A stretch of DNA of 64,000 bases, from positions 286,045-350,044 of the forward strand of contig NZ_FOCQ01000003.1 in assembly GCF_900110165.1 (NCBI RefSeq), in the 5' to 3' direction. This DNA is from Lihuaxuella thermophila (GTDB taxonomy: Bacteria > Bacillota > Bacilli > Thermoactinomycetales > Thermoactinomycetaceae). Within the stretch, counting starts at the first letter, position 1. Every line of letters starts with the position of its first letter. The position numbers were made by a program, and so were the translations under genes. A model generated the notes under the pieces. The model saw only the letters and a list, made by a program, of their open reading frames with translations, did not search any database and had not been told where the DNA came from. Below are positions 6,594-16,314 of this stretch, one piece after another.

Positions 6594-6992
6594 CTAATCC
6601 CTTAACACGCGTAAAGCTTGCGCAGCTTTCCTCGCAAAGCTAATCGGATTTTCCACGGATTCAAAGTGAATATACATCAGACGCGGCTTCTCGAATAACC
6701 AGTGGTTATGCAGGGATGCCACAATGATCCCTTTTTTGCGCAACTCTGAAATAAACGGGTTCACTTCTGCAGGTAAGATCACGGTTTCTCCCAGGTTTAA
6801 GGCCCGGCCTTGTCTGTCGATCGATTCAAAAGTAAAGAAGGTTGGCAACACCAGAGGAGACCGGCTGCGACGCCCCAAAATCGTTACCGGGATGTTCCTG
6901 AACTTTTGCACAAAACAAACCCCATTCATCACACTGGGCTGACCCCCGACAATTCTGGCAAACTGGTTGCATAGCCGCTGTAAATTGCCCAA
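6594..6992 (-). CDS. DUF1259-family protein
   Basis: About 132 residues from a TTG at 6992, preceded eight bases upstream by GGGAGG; a frame from the ATG at 7013 has no ribosome site. The sequence has the DUF1259 (LppY/LpqO) hallmarks: CNQFARIVGG at the start, then LPAEVNPFISELRKKGIIVASLHNHWL, where the LHNH motif is the invariant core, and a C-terminal PISFARKAAQALRVL helix. The family is small and mostly uncharacterised; the His residues suggest metal binding. No signal peptide is present. Confidence 0.75.
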   Translation of the reverse strand: MGNLQRLCNQFARIVGGQPSVMNGVCFVQKFRNIPVTILGRRSRSPLVLPTFFTFESIDRQGRALNLGETVILPAEVNPFISELRKKGIIVASLHNHWLFEKPRLMYIHFESVENPISFARKAAQALRVLRD

Positions 6993-7312
6993 ACTCGATT
7001 CCTCCCTTTCCATCTTGAATAAAAATCAATATAGAATATGATGGAAAGGAAACTCTTGCATCTCCATTCGCCCGAAATAGAAATATTTTTTTAGAACCGA
7101 TCGCCGGACCCTTCATCTTATCAATAATCCCGTTGTTTGATAATCTATTGAAAACATGAGATTTTTGGCAGTCTTGCAGTCCGGCCCACACATACGGCTT
7201 GATGAGTCGAATGGCTTCCTTCCAATCTCTCGTTCTATTTTATATGATGATTCAATCACCTGGAGCGATCAATTTCTCCCCCCACTGTGAGCATGGCCCA
7301 ACCCGCAACAAA

Positions 7313-7357
7313 GATGAAGCAGCTGCAGGACTTGTCTGCAGCTGCTTCATTTTTTTA
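7313..7357. terminator. Strong bidirectional-type terminator hairpin
   Basis: ATGAAGCAGCTGCAG (7314-7328) pairs perfectly with CTGCAGCTGCTTCAT (7336-7350) around a seven-base loop, followed by six T on the plus strand and a weaker T-rich tract on the minus strand. It lies in the 394-base gap between the lipoprotein gene (ends 7387) and the DUF1259 gene, both on minus, so its likely job is ending the transporter operon. I see no gene in 6993-7386. Confidence 0.8.
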
Positions 7358-7386
7358 CCCCTATTCTCAGAGCATGACCTCATGCT

Positions 7387-8961
7387 TTATTTAAAATCTT
7401 CCACTTTGGTACCTGTCGCCCGGACTTGCTCGACATAGGCCTGAAACACGTCCTGGCCTTTGTACTTGGTCATTAACTCCTGGCGGTATTTCGGCCAGTT
7501 TTTGCCCGATTTTTCGTCAAACAGCATTTTGGAATGGTACTCGTGCATCTTCGCCCGGAAGTCGGCGAGGTTTAACCCTTTCGGCGGGGCCACATTGGTG
7601 CCGATCGACGGAATTTTGGGATAGGATTTCACGGTTTCATCGATTTTCCGGTCGCGCTCCGTCATGCGCGGGTCGATCACTTCCAGGCCGAGCACTTCCG
7701 GTTCAGCCGGGGTGAAGAAATCATACACATCGAGAAAATTGCCTTTCTCCACAATCTCTTTCTGGATGGCATCCGGTTTCAGCGTGATTTTGTTGCCGCT
7801 GCGCGTATAATGTTTTCCTTCCACACCATAATGGGTGAGGAGATACCCTTCTTCGCTGGCCAGCCAATCCAAAATTTGCACGGAGCGCTTCACTTTCTCC
7901 GGTTCGTTCTCTGCGACAGATTTGGGGAAGAGAAAGGCTGTTTCAGGAAGTGTTTCCGTCCAGATTCCGGGCTGATCCTTAAAGGGGTTAAACGGAATCC
8001 AGTCGGCCTTCGGATCAATGGCCTTCGACTTATTTTGCAGACTTTGCGGGTTGGCATCCCAAATCAAGTCGCGCGTATGACTGGCTACAATGCCCACTTT
8101 TCCCTGGGCCGCCCGGTCAATGTGCGCTTCTCCTTCATTTAAATACCAATCGGGATCGAGAATTCCTTCTTTGATCATCTGCACCGTTTCATCAATCACA
8201 TTTTCTACGCGCGGGTCGGATTGCACATCGATAAATTTGCCGTTTTCGATCATAAACATCCCGATCAAACCGTTATGGAGATACTGGGGCAAATCGATGG
8301 ACAGCCCTTTTCCGTTGCCGGATGCCGACATGCCGTACGTGTCCTTCTTGCCGTTGCCGTCGGGATCATTATTCGTAAATGCGCGCATGACGTTGATCAT
8401 TTCGTCATAGTTGGTCGGTACTTGAAGCCCCAGTTTGTCCAGCCAGTCTTTGCGGATATAGTAGGAACGGTACACATTCCGCGCAAACGGAATCGGAGCG
8501 CGCACAAACTGGTTTTGTATGGCATATCGCTTTAACTCCTCTTCTTTGACCCATTTGAAATAGTTGGGCATCGTCTTCGGAGAGACAAACGGGGTCAGAT
8601 CCGCCAATACTCCGTTGAGAGCCAGGGTTTGGCTCATGATGCCGGTCGACAAAAACATATCGGGCGCATCACCGCTGGCCACTTTGACGTTCAACTGATT
8701 ATCCCGGTCCGGTCCAAACGGCATAAACTCGATGGTTAATTTCACATTAAACTTTTCTTCGATCTTCTTTTTCACAAAATCGTTCTGCACATCCGGCAAA
8801 ACCGTGGTCGCCTGATCCACCATGGTAAACCACTTCAGCTCCAGTTTTCCCCCGCTGCCCCCTTTTTCATTTTCACTTGGCTTTTCCCCGGTAATAAACG
8901 AACAGCCGCTGAGCACAAGGGTAAAAATGAGCAGCCAAATCGCCAGACGCTGAACCTTCAT
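7387..8961 (-). CDS. Extracellular solute-binding lipoprotein, Lpl-type ABC importer (system 1)
   Basis: 524 residues from the ATG at 8961 (GGGAGG upstream). The lipoprotein signal peptide has lipobox LSGC with Cys20. The large two-lobed binding fold with IRKDWLDKLGLQVPTNYDE and NDPDGNGKKDTYG (a calcium-loop-like motif) is typical of Paenibacillus LplA/YtcQ-like proteins, which catch oligosaccharides (pectin, xylan or mannan fragments) at the membrane surface. It is the last gene of the series after two permeases. No ATPase gene is present; such systems share a common MsmX-like ATPase encoded elsewhere. The same motifs recur in the second system at 16315-17862. Confidence 0.9.
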   Translation of the reverse strand: MKVQRLAIWLLIFTLVLSGCSFITGEKPSENEKGGSGGKLELKWFTMVDQATTVLPDVQNDFVKKKIEEKFNVKLTIEFMPFGPDRDNQLNVKVASGDAPDMFLSTGIMSQTLALNGVLADLTPFVSPKTMPNYFKWVKEEELKRYAIQNQFVRAPIPFARNVYRSYYIRKDWLDKLGLQVPTNYDEMINVMRAFTNNDPDGNGKKDTYGMSASGNGKGLSIDLPQYLHNGLIGMFMIENGKFIDVQSDPRVENVIDETVQMIKEGILDPDWYLNEGEAHIDRAAQGKVGIVASHTRDLIWDANPQSLQNKSKAIDPKADWIPFNPFKDQPGIWTETLPETAFLFPKSVAENEPEKVKRSVQILDWLASEEGYLLTHYGVEGKHYTRSGNKITLKPDAIQKEIVEKGNFLDVYDFFTPAEPEVLGLEVIDPRMTERDRKIDETVKSYPKIPSIGTNVAPPKGLNLADFRAKMHEYHSKMLFDEKSGKNWPKYRQELMTKYKGQDVFQAYVEQVRATGTKVEDFK

Positions 8962-9023
8962 GGCTTTTTCCTCCCTTTTTATCATTTCAAGCGCTGAACG
9001 CGGGAACGCGAGCGAATCCGGTT

Positions 9024-9914
9024 TCATTCCTTCACAGACCCGAGCAAAAACCCTTTGACGAAATATTTTTGCACAAACGGATAAATCACCAGAACCGGCA
9101 AAATCGTGACGACCACCGCGGCCATTTGCAAGGTTTCCGGGGGAAGCTGCTGGATTAGCGTCGGATTCTGCGTCAACAGCTCCTGGCTGACGCTTTGCGC
9201 CTGCAGCATATTTCGGAGTACCACCTGCATCGGATAGAGGGATTTATCCGTAATGTACATAATCCCCTGGAAATAGGCGTTCCAGTGTTGGATGCCGTAA
9301 AACAGGGCCATGGTCGCCATAATCGGCTTGGAGAGCGGCAGGACGATCCGGAACAGAGCAGCCAGCTCCCCGCAACCGTCCACTTTGGCCGCCTCCTCAA
9401 TCTCCTCGGGAAGATTCTCAAAAAAGGTTTTCATGATCAGCATATTAAAGGCGGAGACCAGCCCCGGAATAATCAGTGCCCAAACGGTATTTAAGAGACC
9501 CGTGGCCCGCACCACGAGGTAGAGCGGAATTAAGCCTCCGGAAAAAAGCATCGTAAACACGATCATAAACAGGAAGAAGTTCCGGCCCGGCAGTTGTTTC
9601 TTGGAAAGCGGATAAGCGAGCAGAGTCGTTACAATCAAGTTGAGCGCCGTCCCCACAACCGTCACAAAAACGGTCACCTGAAGCGCCCGCGGGATGACAG
9701 GGCTTTCAAAAATCGCCTTATACCCTTCCCAGGTCACTTTTTCCGGGAAAATGACAAACCCGCCGTTTTTCAGGACGACATCGATCGGGGTGACCGACAT
9801 GACAAACACGTAGTAAATGGGAAAGAGTGCGGCAAGGGCGAAAAGGGTTAAAATGAGGTACAAAATGGCGTCAACGATCCGGTCGCTTTTTGTTTTGTAC
9901 AGTATGGTGTTCAC
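9024..9914 (-). CDS. Carbohydrate ABC transporter permease, LplC/YtcP type (system 1)
   Basis: 296 residues, six membrane segments, with the permease EAA loop EEAAKVDGCGELAALFRIVLPLSK in the C-terminal half, where the shared ATPase docks. It ends QKYFVKGFLLGSVKE, the typical LplC tail. The start is a GTG directly behind GGTAGGGG. It follows the LplB-type gene by three bases. Together with 9918-10883 and 7387-8961 it forms one importer for an unidentified oligosaccharide. Confidence 0.92.
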   Translation of the reverse strand: MNTILYKTKSDRIVDAILYLILTLFALAALFPIYYVFVMSVTPIDVVLKNGGFVIFPEKVTWEGYKAIFESPVIPRALQVTVFVTVVGTALNLIVTTLLAYPLSKKQLPGRNFFLFMIVFTMLFSGGLIPLYLVVRATGLLNTVWALIIPGLVSAFNMLIMKTFFENLPEEIEEAAKVDGCGELAALFRIVLPLSKPIMATMALFYGIQHWNAYFQGIMYITDKSLYPMQVVLRNMLQAQSVSQELLTQNPTLIQQLPPETLQMAAVVVTILPVLVIYPFVQKYFVKGFLLGSVKE

Positions 9915-9917
9915 CCC

Positions 9918-10883
9918 CTACCAAATACCTGAACCCCCGAAGCGTTTGGCCAGCTTGTTCGCCCCGATCACCAGAACCAGTCCGACGACTCCTTTGAAGA
10001 AGCCTACCGCCGTTGCCATGCTGAACTCGAGGTTTTCCAGGCCTCTTCTGAATACCCACGTGTCGATAATATCACCTGTTTCATACACTCTGGCGTTGAG
10101 GAAAATATATACTTGCTCAAAGCCAGCATCCATAATATGGCCGATGCGAAGAATCAACAGCAGGAGAAACACATTGCGGATGCCGGGCAAGGTAATGTGC
10201 CACAATTGCCGCCAGCGGCCGGCGCCATCGACCACCGCCGCTTCGTACAGCTGGGGATTGATGGCCGCCAGCGACGCCAGATAAATCACCGCTCCAAAGC
10301 CGGTGTTTTTCCAGATGTCCGTAGTCACGAGAATGGTCCGGAAATATTCCTGATTGGTCAAAAAGTCGATCGGATTCATTCCCAAATGGCGAAGCAGCGT
10401 GTTTACCAGCCCCGATTCGGGAGCCAAAAAGGAAAAAGCAAGCGCATATACGATCACCCAGGACAAAAAATAGGGTCCGTAAGTAATCGTCTGCACGGTC
10501 CGCTTAAACCAGCGGACCCTGATTTCGTTCAGGATCAGTGCCAGCAACAGATCGGGCAACATACCGAAAATGATCCGGTACGTGCTGATCATCAACGTGT
10601 TTCGGATCGTTCTGTAGATGTCGGGGGAGGTGAAGATCTCCTCAAAATGCTTGAGGCCGACCCAGGGGCTGTGCCAGATCCCTTTGATCAAATTGAAATC
10701 CTTAAAGGCGATCACAACACCCACCATGGGGAGATAATGATAAATGAGGAAGTAGACGAGACCGGGAAGCATCATCAAATAATACCACCGATACCGGTAA
10801 ACTCTTCGCGCAAGACGAGCGAGTTTGGTCTGCTTGTGTGTGAGAGCATCCATTCCTGTTTCTGTTGCCGCGTGACGGGTCAT
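9918..10883 (-). CDS. Carbohydrate ABC transporter permease, LplB type (system 1)
   Basis: 321 residues. After a charged N-terminus comes YRWYYLMMLPGLVYFLIYHYLPMVG, the first membrane helix of LplB-like permeases, then PWVGLKHFEEIF and the EAA-type loop YEAAVVDGAGRWRQLWHITLPGI. The end ANKLAKRFGGSGIW is the usual LplB tail. The ATG at 10883 has AAAGGGGGG upstream. It begins 30 bases after the DegT aminotransferase gene, so sugar uptake and amino-sugar metabolism are probably co-transcribed. Confidence 0.92.
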   Translation of the reverse strand: MTRHAATETGMDALTHKQTKLARLARRVYRYRWYYLMMLPGLVYFLIYHYLPMVGVVIAFKDFNLIKGIWHSPWVGLKHFEEIFTSPDIYRTIRNTLMISTYRIIFGMLPDLLLALILNEIRVRWFKRTVQTITYGPYFLSWVIVYALAFSFLAPESGLVNTLLRHLGMNPIDFLTNQEYFRTILVTTDIWKNTGFGAVIYLASLAAINPQLYEAAVVDGAGRWRQLWHITLPGIRNVFLLLLILRIGHIMDAGFEQVYIFLNARVYETGDIIDTWVFRRGLENLEFSMATAVGFFKGVVGLVLVIGANKLAKRFGGSGIW

Positions 10884-10912
10884 GCCAGCGATCCCCCCTT
10901 TCTGCCTAGGAA

Positions 10913-12172
10913 CTACAGGCCCAAGCCGCGATAGACTTTAACCAGACCGTCAATGATTTCCTGCGTATCCTGATCGGTTAACAGCGGACTGACCGGCAGA
11001 TAAACGGTTCGCGGCATGAGATCGGACGCGCGCGGGCACATGTGTTCAGAATAGACGACCGGTCGCTTGAAGGGATAATCAAACGGAAAACCGCTCAGGT
11101 CAACCGTTCGCCGGTAGAGGATTTGCGGCATCATATAGACGGGCTTTCCTCCATACAACGGTGAAACGGAAATGTTTTCCGCCTGAAGTGCCTGCACAAA
11201 CTTCCCGGCGATCTCGCCGGAAGGAAGGATGATCCCCAAGTTGGACCCCAGTTCTCCGTCTTCATCCACCGTTTTTCGAAACTGCACGTTCGGGATTTCC
11301 GCTGTTAACGCATCGCGGATGGTCCGGTAATGTTTTTTCATGCTGGAAGTGATCTGCTGCCATTTGTCCCACTGAGCCCGGAGTACCGCCCCCGTGAGTT
11401 CACTCATCCGGTAATTTTGTCCGATAAAGGCGTTCGTTTCATCGGGTGAATCCAGTCCGTACCGGTGTTTTTCCCGGAACATCCCCTGATCGTGGTAACG
11501 GACCGAGCGTTCAAACCACTCCCCGGACCGGGTTACCACCGCCCCGCCTTCGCCGGCGGTCAATATTTTGTTTAACTGAAAACTAAACGCTCCGATATGT
11601 CCGATCGTCCCTGAATAGTTGCCCTTATATTTCGTACCGCAAGACTGGGCCACATCCTCGATGACATAAAGATGGTGCTGTTCGGCGAACCTCATGATCG
11701 CGTCCATCTCACACGGGTTCCCCAGGATCGGCACGGCAATGATCGCCTTGACTTCGTCATCCATGACGCGGGGCAGGTCGGACGGATCCAAGTTCAAACT
11801 CTCGTCCACATCACAAAAGACAGGGACTGCGTTGCAACAGATCACGGCCCCGACCGTTGCGATAAATGTGTTGGCGGGAACGATGACCTTATCTCCGTAT
11901 CCGATCCCAAGTGCTTTTAGCGCCACGATCAATGCGGCCGTACCGGATGAAACGGCGAGTACGTAAGGAATGCCCAGCTGTTGGGCCATGGCATCTTCAA
12001 ACGCCCGCACCGCTCCCTGCACACGCGGCCCGTAGTAGCGAAAAGGCGATTGGGCCAGGATAGTCCGGGCCGCCAGTTCCGCCTCCTCCGCCCCCATCAT
12101 CATCGCTCCCGGATAGTTGGGGGGCAAAGGCTTACTCCGGGCCGGTTTTCCGCCGTTAATGGCAAGTTCCAC
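10913..12172 (-). CDS. DegT/DnrJ/EryC1-family PLP aminotransferase
   Basis: 419 residues from a GTG at 12172 (GGGAG nine bases upstream); a longer frame runs to 12280. Fold type I sugar aminotransferase: AVSSGTAALIVALKALGIG, VIVPANTFIATVGA, VIEDVAQSCG, and AFSFQLNKILTAGEGG with the Schiff-base Lys near residue 200. Relatives transfer an amino group from Glu/Gln to a keto-sugar or keto-inositol. Its place between regulator and transporter genes suggests it converts, or makes, an amino-sugar connected with the imported compound; that link is inference. Confidence 0.88.
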   Translation of the reverse strand: MELAINGGKPARSKPLPPNYPGAMMMGAEEAELAARTILAQSPFRYYGPRVQGAVRAFEDAMAQQLGIPYVLAVSSGTAALIVALKALGIGYGDKVIVPANTFIATVGAVICCNAVPVFCDVDESLNLDPSDLPRVMDDEVKAIIAVPILGNPCEMDAIMRFAEQHHLYVIEDVAQSCGTKYKGNYSGTIGHIGAFSFQLNKILTAGEGGAVVTRSGEWFERSVRYHDQGMFREKHRYGLDSPDETNAFIGQNYRMSELTGAVLRAQWDKWQQITSSMKKHYRTIRDALTAEIPNVQFRKTVDEDGELGSNLGIILPSGEIAGKFVQALQAENISVSPLYGGKPVYMMPQILYRRTVDLSGFPFDYPFKRPVVYSEHMCPRASDLMPRTVYLPVSPLLTDQDTQEIIDGLVKVYRGLGL

Positions 12173-12342
12173 CTGCAACCACTCCCGTTGTTCCAGAAAA
12201 GCCGTTTCAGATGACAGTTTTCCGTTTTGTTTAAATCTTATAAAAATAAAAACCAGCCCAAAAGGACGCTTTGATGACAAAGGAGTATACTATTTTTACA
12301 TGTTCATCTGCAGGTCTCTTTTTTTGCCCCAAATGGTAACCT

Positions 12343-13563
12343 TTATTGACCACTGACCGTGTTTTTTCGCCGGAATTCCCCCGGTGTCATCCCGAACCGC
12401 TTTCTGAATACTTTCAGGAAGTATTTGCTGTTGCAGTAGCCGACCCGATGGGCGATCAGATAAACGGGTAAGTTCGTTTGCAACAATAACTGCTTTGCCC
12501 GCTTTAAGCGGTAAGCGGTTAAGTAATCCGTAAACGACTCTCCGGTCTCTTTGTAAAACAGCCGGCTGAAGTACGAGGGGTTGATGTGAATATGTCCGCT
12601 TACTTTTTCCAATGTGAGCGGATTCATGTAATGTTCATGCATGTAAGAAATCGCCTTCTGAATCAGCGGGTGACGGTACTTGTGTTGTTGCGCCGCCTCC
12701 CATTTCTCGGAAACAGCCCGGCTTAGCTTGCGGTAGATGTCACTCACATGAAAAATATCGGTTGGCTCGTCTGCCGCTTCCCACACCAGCTGACATCCGA
12801 AACGATCCGCATAGGGTCCGAACCCGCCAAGGATTGGTCCGGGATGAACCGGGGAAAGAAACAACCATTCATCCTTTTCGCGCAGGTCAAGAAGGGCGTA
12901 ACGGAGATCTCCCACCTGTTGATCCATAAACGAGTGAACGATTTGTTCCTCTGAAAGAAAGAGAGTTCTTTCCGTCCCGGGGACCTGGGGAAAGAAAATG
13001 CGGAAAAGGCAGAGATAAAACGGTTGATCAAGGACATCTGCACTGTCCAATAGGTGGGTGATGTGCGGGTCCAACGCCGAAGAGCCGCTGTCAATCAGCT
13101 GTTTGACTAACTTCTTCAAGAACATATCACGGCTTTCCCGGGCGAAATCGGCCACCATCTGCCGGAACTTTTCGGCCGATCTTTTTTTATCCAGCTCCTC
13201 GGCCGCCTTTTTTAATGTTTCGATCAGTTCGTCCGGGGTCATCGTCGGCTTATGGATATAATCGCGGACTCCGAATTGCATCGCCTTGCGGACATACCGG
13301 AAATCGTCATAACTGCTCAAGACGATGACTTCACACGGAAGTTCTTGCTGCCGAATCGTTTCAATCAGGGTCAGGCCGTCCATGACAGGCATGCGGATGT
13401 CCGTCAAGACAATGTCGACCGGATGTTGCTGTAAAACCCTGAGCGCTTCCTGCCCGTGCGAAACATCGGCGACCAGATGAAAACCGTTCTCTTCCCAGTC
13501 GATCAACGCCTTCATCCCCGAGCGGGCCAGCAGCTCATCTTCGACCAGCAAAACTTTCCTCAT
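12343..13563 (-). CDS. Response regulator with AraC-type DNA-binding domain (YesN type)
   Basis: 406 residues from the ATG at 13563 (AAGGAGG nine bases upstream); this start overlaps the end of the kinase gene by 29 bases. The receiver domain is at the N-terminus: VLLVEDELLARSGMK, phospho-acceptor Asp near residue 55 in IVLTDIRMPVMDG, VLSSYDDFRYVRKA. The C-terminus is a double HTH AraC domain (YMHEHYMNPLTLEKVSGHIHINPSYFSRLFYKETGESFTDYL in two parts). Together with the YesM-like kinase it probably controls the downstream aminotransferase and Lpl transporter genes, and possibly the second transporter. Confidence 0.93.
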   Translation of the reverse strand: MRKVLLVEDELLARSGMKALIDWEENGFHLVADVSHGQEALRVLQQHPVDIVLTDIRMPVMDGLTLIETIRQQELPCEVIVLSSYDDFRYVRKAMQFGVRDYIHKPTMTPDELIETLKKAAEELDKKRSAEKFRQMVADFARESRDMFLKKLVKQLIDSGSSALDPHITHLLDSADVLDQPFYLCLFRIFFPQVPGTERTLFLSEEQIVHSFMDQQVGDLRYALLDLREKDEWLFLSPVHPGPILGGFGPYADRFGCQLVWEAADEPTDIFHVSDIYRKLSRAVSEKWEAAQQHKYRHPLIQKAISYMHEHYMNPLTLEKVSGHIHINPSYFSRLFYKETGESFTDYLTAYRLKRAKQLLLQTNLPVYLIAHRVGYCNSKYFLKVFRKRFGMTPGEFRRKNTVSGQ

Positions 13564-15286
13564 CCGGCTGTTCCTCCTTCTCATTTCCGATGACCGGCCA
13601 CACAACGATCACCTCTGTTCCCTCATTCAACCTGCTTTTCACCTGTAAATCCGCTGAAAGTCCAAACTTGAGCCGCAAGCGATCGGAGACATTGCTCAAT
13701 CCGATCTTATTGAAGTTTTCTCCCTGGTCTGATGGACTCGCCGGTAACAGGAGCGTTTTTAATTTCTCTTCTTCGATCCCCACCCCGTTGTCCCGGATCA
13801 CGGCGACATTCATCCGGTCGCGGCAATACACATTCACTTCGATGACTCCCTTGCGTTCCGACGGCACGATGCCGTGAAAGATGGCGTTTTCCACAATGGG
13901 TTGCAATAAAAAGGGAACAACCAGATGATGGCGGATGTTGTCATCCACCTGGAGTCGGAAATCGAACTGGTCGTTGCGCATTTTCATCAACTCAACATAG
14001 TGCCGGAGCAACTCCAGCTCCTGCTGTAAGGTAATCAGGGCATCCTGGTTTTTGGCGCTGAATTTTAACAGATAGACAAACGAAGTAATCCAGCCGGCAA
14101 TGCGGTGATTCCCTTCCATCATGGCTGCCCAGCGCAGCCCGTTTAAGGTGTTGTACATAAAGTGAGGGTTAATCCGCGCCTGCAATGCACTCAATTCGGC
14201 CTCCCGTTTTTGCTGCTCCTGCCTGCGTATTTCCTCTACCAGCATTTCAATCCGCTCGAGCATATGGTTAAATCCGTAAGTCAGTTCCCCAATCTCGTCA
14301 TTTCTCACGGAAGCGCCCTCTTCCCGGCTGTTAAATTCACCGCGTTCCACCGCTTTCATTTTTGCTTTTAACCGGCGGAGCGGCTTCACGATGCCGGCAG
14401 AGATGAAGTGCGCGAGCACGGAGGCAAGGACCAGCAGCAGAACGGTGATGAACATCATGAAGTTCCGCATCTGCCTGGATTCTTTGATCAAGACATCCTT
14501 TGAAGCAAAATAGGCCGATTTCCAGCGGGTATACGGCGAGACGGTGCTTACCTGAAGAAACTCGTTTCCCTGCAGCCGGGGATCGAATCCGGTACTGGCT
14601 ACGACCGGTTTTCCGTCCTGGTCATAAATGATTAATTTATTTGGGCCTGTGTTGACGCCCGCCAGGTTCTCCAATGTTTCTATTTTTACGTTAATCGCCA
14701 GCACCCCGATCGGCTCGAACGATTGCAGGCTTTTAATGACGCGGCTGAAGGTGACTACTTCCTCGGGACGCCGGTCAAATTTATTGTATAATTGCTTTTC
14801 TTCCCTTCGGCCGCTTAAGACCCATGCACCCCCCTTCGCAACCGTGTGTTTGAACCACGGTTCACGGGTAGCGTCATACGCCGCATTCCAGCTTCTCTTA
14901 GGGTGGTAATAGTAATTCCGGCCGTTGTACCCGTAAATGAGAATACTGGAGATTCCGGGCTTCAACTTGTAAATCCCCCGCAAAAAATGGGTCATTTCCT
15001 TTTCCTGCTCAAAATCATCGATGGTCGGCTCACGATGCGAATAGAGGGGTTGGCTTAATTTTTTTTGCACGATCTTCCCTTGAAAAATATTCATGGAAAG
15101 ATTCTCAATATCCATGAAATACTGATCAAATTGCCGGTTGGCGAGCTGGGAAACCGTATAAAATTGGTCGACCGATTTCTTTTCGATCATATCCTTGCTC
15201 GTCCAATAATTGATCAGTGTAATGACCAAAAGCGGTACAATCAATAACAGAACATAGCTGAGGAAGATTTTATTTTTGATCGTCAT
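13535..15286 (-). CDS. Sensor histidine kinase, YesM/LytS type
   Basis: 583 residues from the ATG at 15286 (GGAGGGGG eight bases upstream). The order is: an N-terminal membrane helix (FLSYVLLLIVPLLVITLINYW), an extracellular Cache-like sensor of about 240 residues, a second membrane helix (MMFITVLLLVLASVLAHFI), a HAMP domain, the His_kinase motif ARINPHFMYNTLNGLRW with the phospho-His near residue 373, and a C-terminal HATPase (IVENAIFHGI, RDNGVGI). Such kinases sense extracellular saccharides directly or through the Lpl binding protein. Divergent to the HAD phosphatase gene. Confidence 0.93.
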   Translation of the reverse strand: MTIKNKIFLSYVLLLIVPLLVITLINYWTSKDMIEKKSVDQFYTVSQLANRQFDQYFMDIENLSMNIFQGKIVQKKLSQPLYSHREPTIDDFEQEKEMTHFLRGIYKLKPGISSILIYGYNGRNYYYHPKRSWNAAYDATREPWFKHTVAKGGAWVLSGRREEKQLYNKFDRRPEEVVTFSRVIKSLQSFEPIGVLAINVKIETLENLAGVNTGPNKLIIYDQDGKPVVASTGFDPRLQGNEFLQVSTVSPYTRWKSAYFASKDVLIKESRQMRNFMMFITVLLLVLASVLAHFISAGIVKPLRRLKAKMKAVERGEFNSREEGASVRNDEIGELTYGFNHMLERIEMLVEEIRRQEQQKREAELSALQARINPHFMYNTLNGLRWAAMMEGNHRIAGWITSFVYLLKFSAKNQDALITLQQELELLRHYVELMKMRNDQFDFRLQVDDNIRHHLVVPFLLQPIVENAIFHGIVPSERKGVIEVNVYCRDRMNVAVIRDNGVGIEEEKLKTLLLPASPSDQGENFNKIGLSNVSDRLRLKFGLSADLQVKSRLNEGTEVIVVWPVIGNEKEEQPDEESFAGRR

Positions 15287-15466
15287 CGTAAAATCCCCCT
15301 CCACCGCCGAATCGTTCTCATACTATTGTAACAAAAAAGAACGTTCGCCACATTCAGGGTCATCTTCAACATTTCCGAAAACGAAGAATTTGTGTAACAA
15401 TAGATATGGATGATAAAAACAGGGAACCAATTACGGTCATGGTTGACTGGAGAGAGGAAGGAAAGA

Positions 15467-16201
15467 ATGAAGGAGATTAAACTGATCGCACTGGACATGG
15501 ACGGGACTTTATTGGACAACCACGGAAATATATCGCCGGCGAACCGCCAGGCGATTAAGGAAGCCCAGGAAAAAGGGATCTCGGTGGTATTCAGCACGGG
15601 CCGGACGATGATGACTTGCCGCGACTACGCCGAATCCCTTCAGCTGTCATCTTACCTGGTGACCGTAAACGGTGCTGAAATTTGGACCGGGTCGGGAGAA
15701 TTGCTGGAAAGAAACCTGATCGAAGCGGACCTTGTCCGGTGGATGTGGGAATTGTCGCAGAAGTATTCTACCTATTTCTGGTGTGTCACCATCGACCAGG
15801 TGTGGCGGAATGATATTCCCGCGGATATTCTTGCTCATCAGTGGCTGAAATTCGGGTTTGATACCGACGATCAAGCGGCACGGGAAAAGATTTTACAGGA
15901 ACTGGAGACCGAGCGGGACCGCGTGGAAATCACCAACTCCAGCCCGACCAACATTGAAGTGAATGCAAAAGGAGTCAATAAAGCGCAAGGGCTGAAGAGC
16001 GTTTGCCGTCGAATCGGCATTTCCATGGAAAACGTCATGGCGCTCGGTGACAGCCTGAATGATTTGGCCATGATCAAAGAAGCCGGTCTGGGCGTAGCGA
16101 TGGGGAATGCCCAGCCTGTGGTGAAAGAGGCAGCCGACTGGATTACCGCTACAAATCAGGAAGATGGAGTGGCTCAGGCGATCCGGCACTGGGTTCTCTA
16201 A
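15467..16201 (+). CDS. HAD-superfamily Cof-type sugar phosphatase
   Basis: 244 residues from the ATG at 15467 (GAGAGGAAGG upstream). Motif I is LIALDMDGTLLD (Asp nucleophile and acid/base), motif II VFSTGRTMM, motif III NAKGVNKAQGL (Lys), motif IV ALGDSLNDLAMI. The cap is the C2B type of the Cof/YkrA subfamily. These enzymes dephosphorylate sugar phosphates or FMN. It is transcribed away from the kinase gene and ends facing the second binding-protein gene; a role in clearing phosphosugars from the neighbouring uptake systems is plausible. Confidence 0.88.
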   Translation: MKEIKLIALDMDGTLLDNHGNISPANRQAIKEAQEKGISVVFSTGRTMMTCRDYAESLQLSSYLVTVNGAEIWTGSGELLERNLIEADLVRWMWELSQKYSTYFWCVTIDQVWRNDIPADILAHQWLKFGFDTDDQAAREKILQELETERDRVEITNSSPTNIEVNAKGVNKAQGLKSVCRRIGISMENVMALGDSLNDLAMIKEAGLGVAMGNAQPVVKEAADWITATNQEDGVAQAIRHWVL

Positions 16202-16253
16202 CGGACGGGAAAAACCCGGCGTTCCCTGCGAGGGGGGCCGGGTTTCAACCAAG

Positions 16254-16288
16254 CAGGGAATCGACCAACGGGTTCCCTGTATTTTTTT
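16254..16288 (+). terminator. Terminator between converging genes
   Basis: CAGGGAA (16254-16260) pairs with TTCCCTG (16273-16279), followed by TATTTTTTT. A second hairpin, AACCCGGC/GCCGGGTT, lies at 16213-16244. The position between a plus and a minus gene suggests both use this region. Confidence 0.7.
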
Positions 16289-16314
16289 GAAACACGGAAG
16301 CATTCGTGCCATTT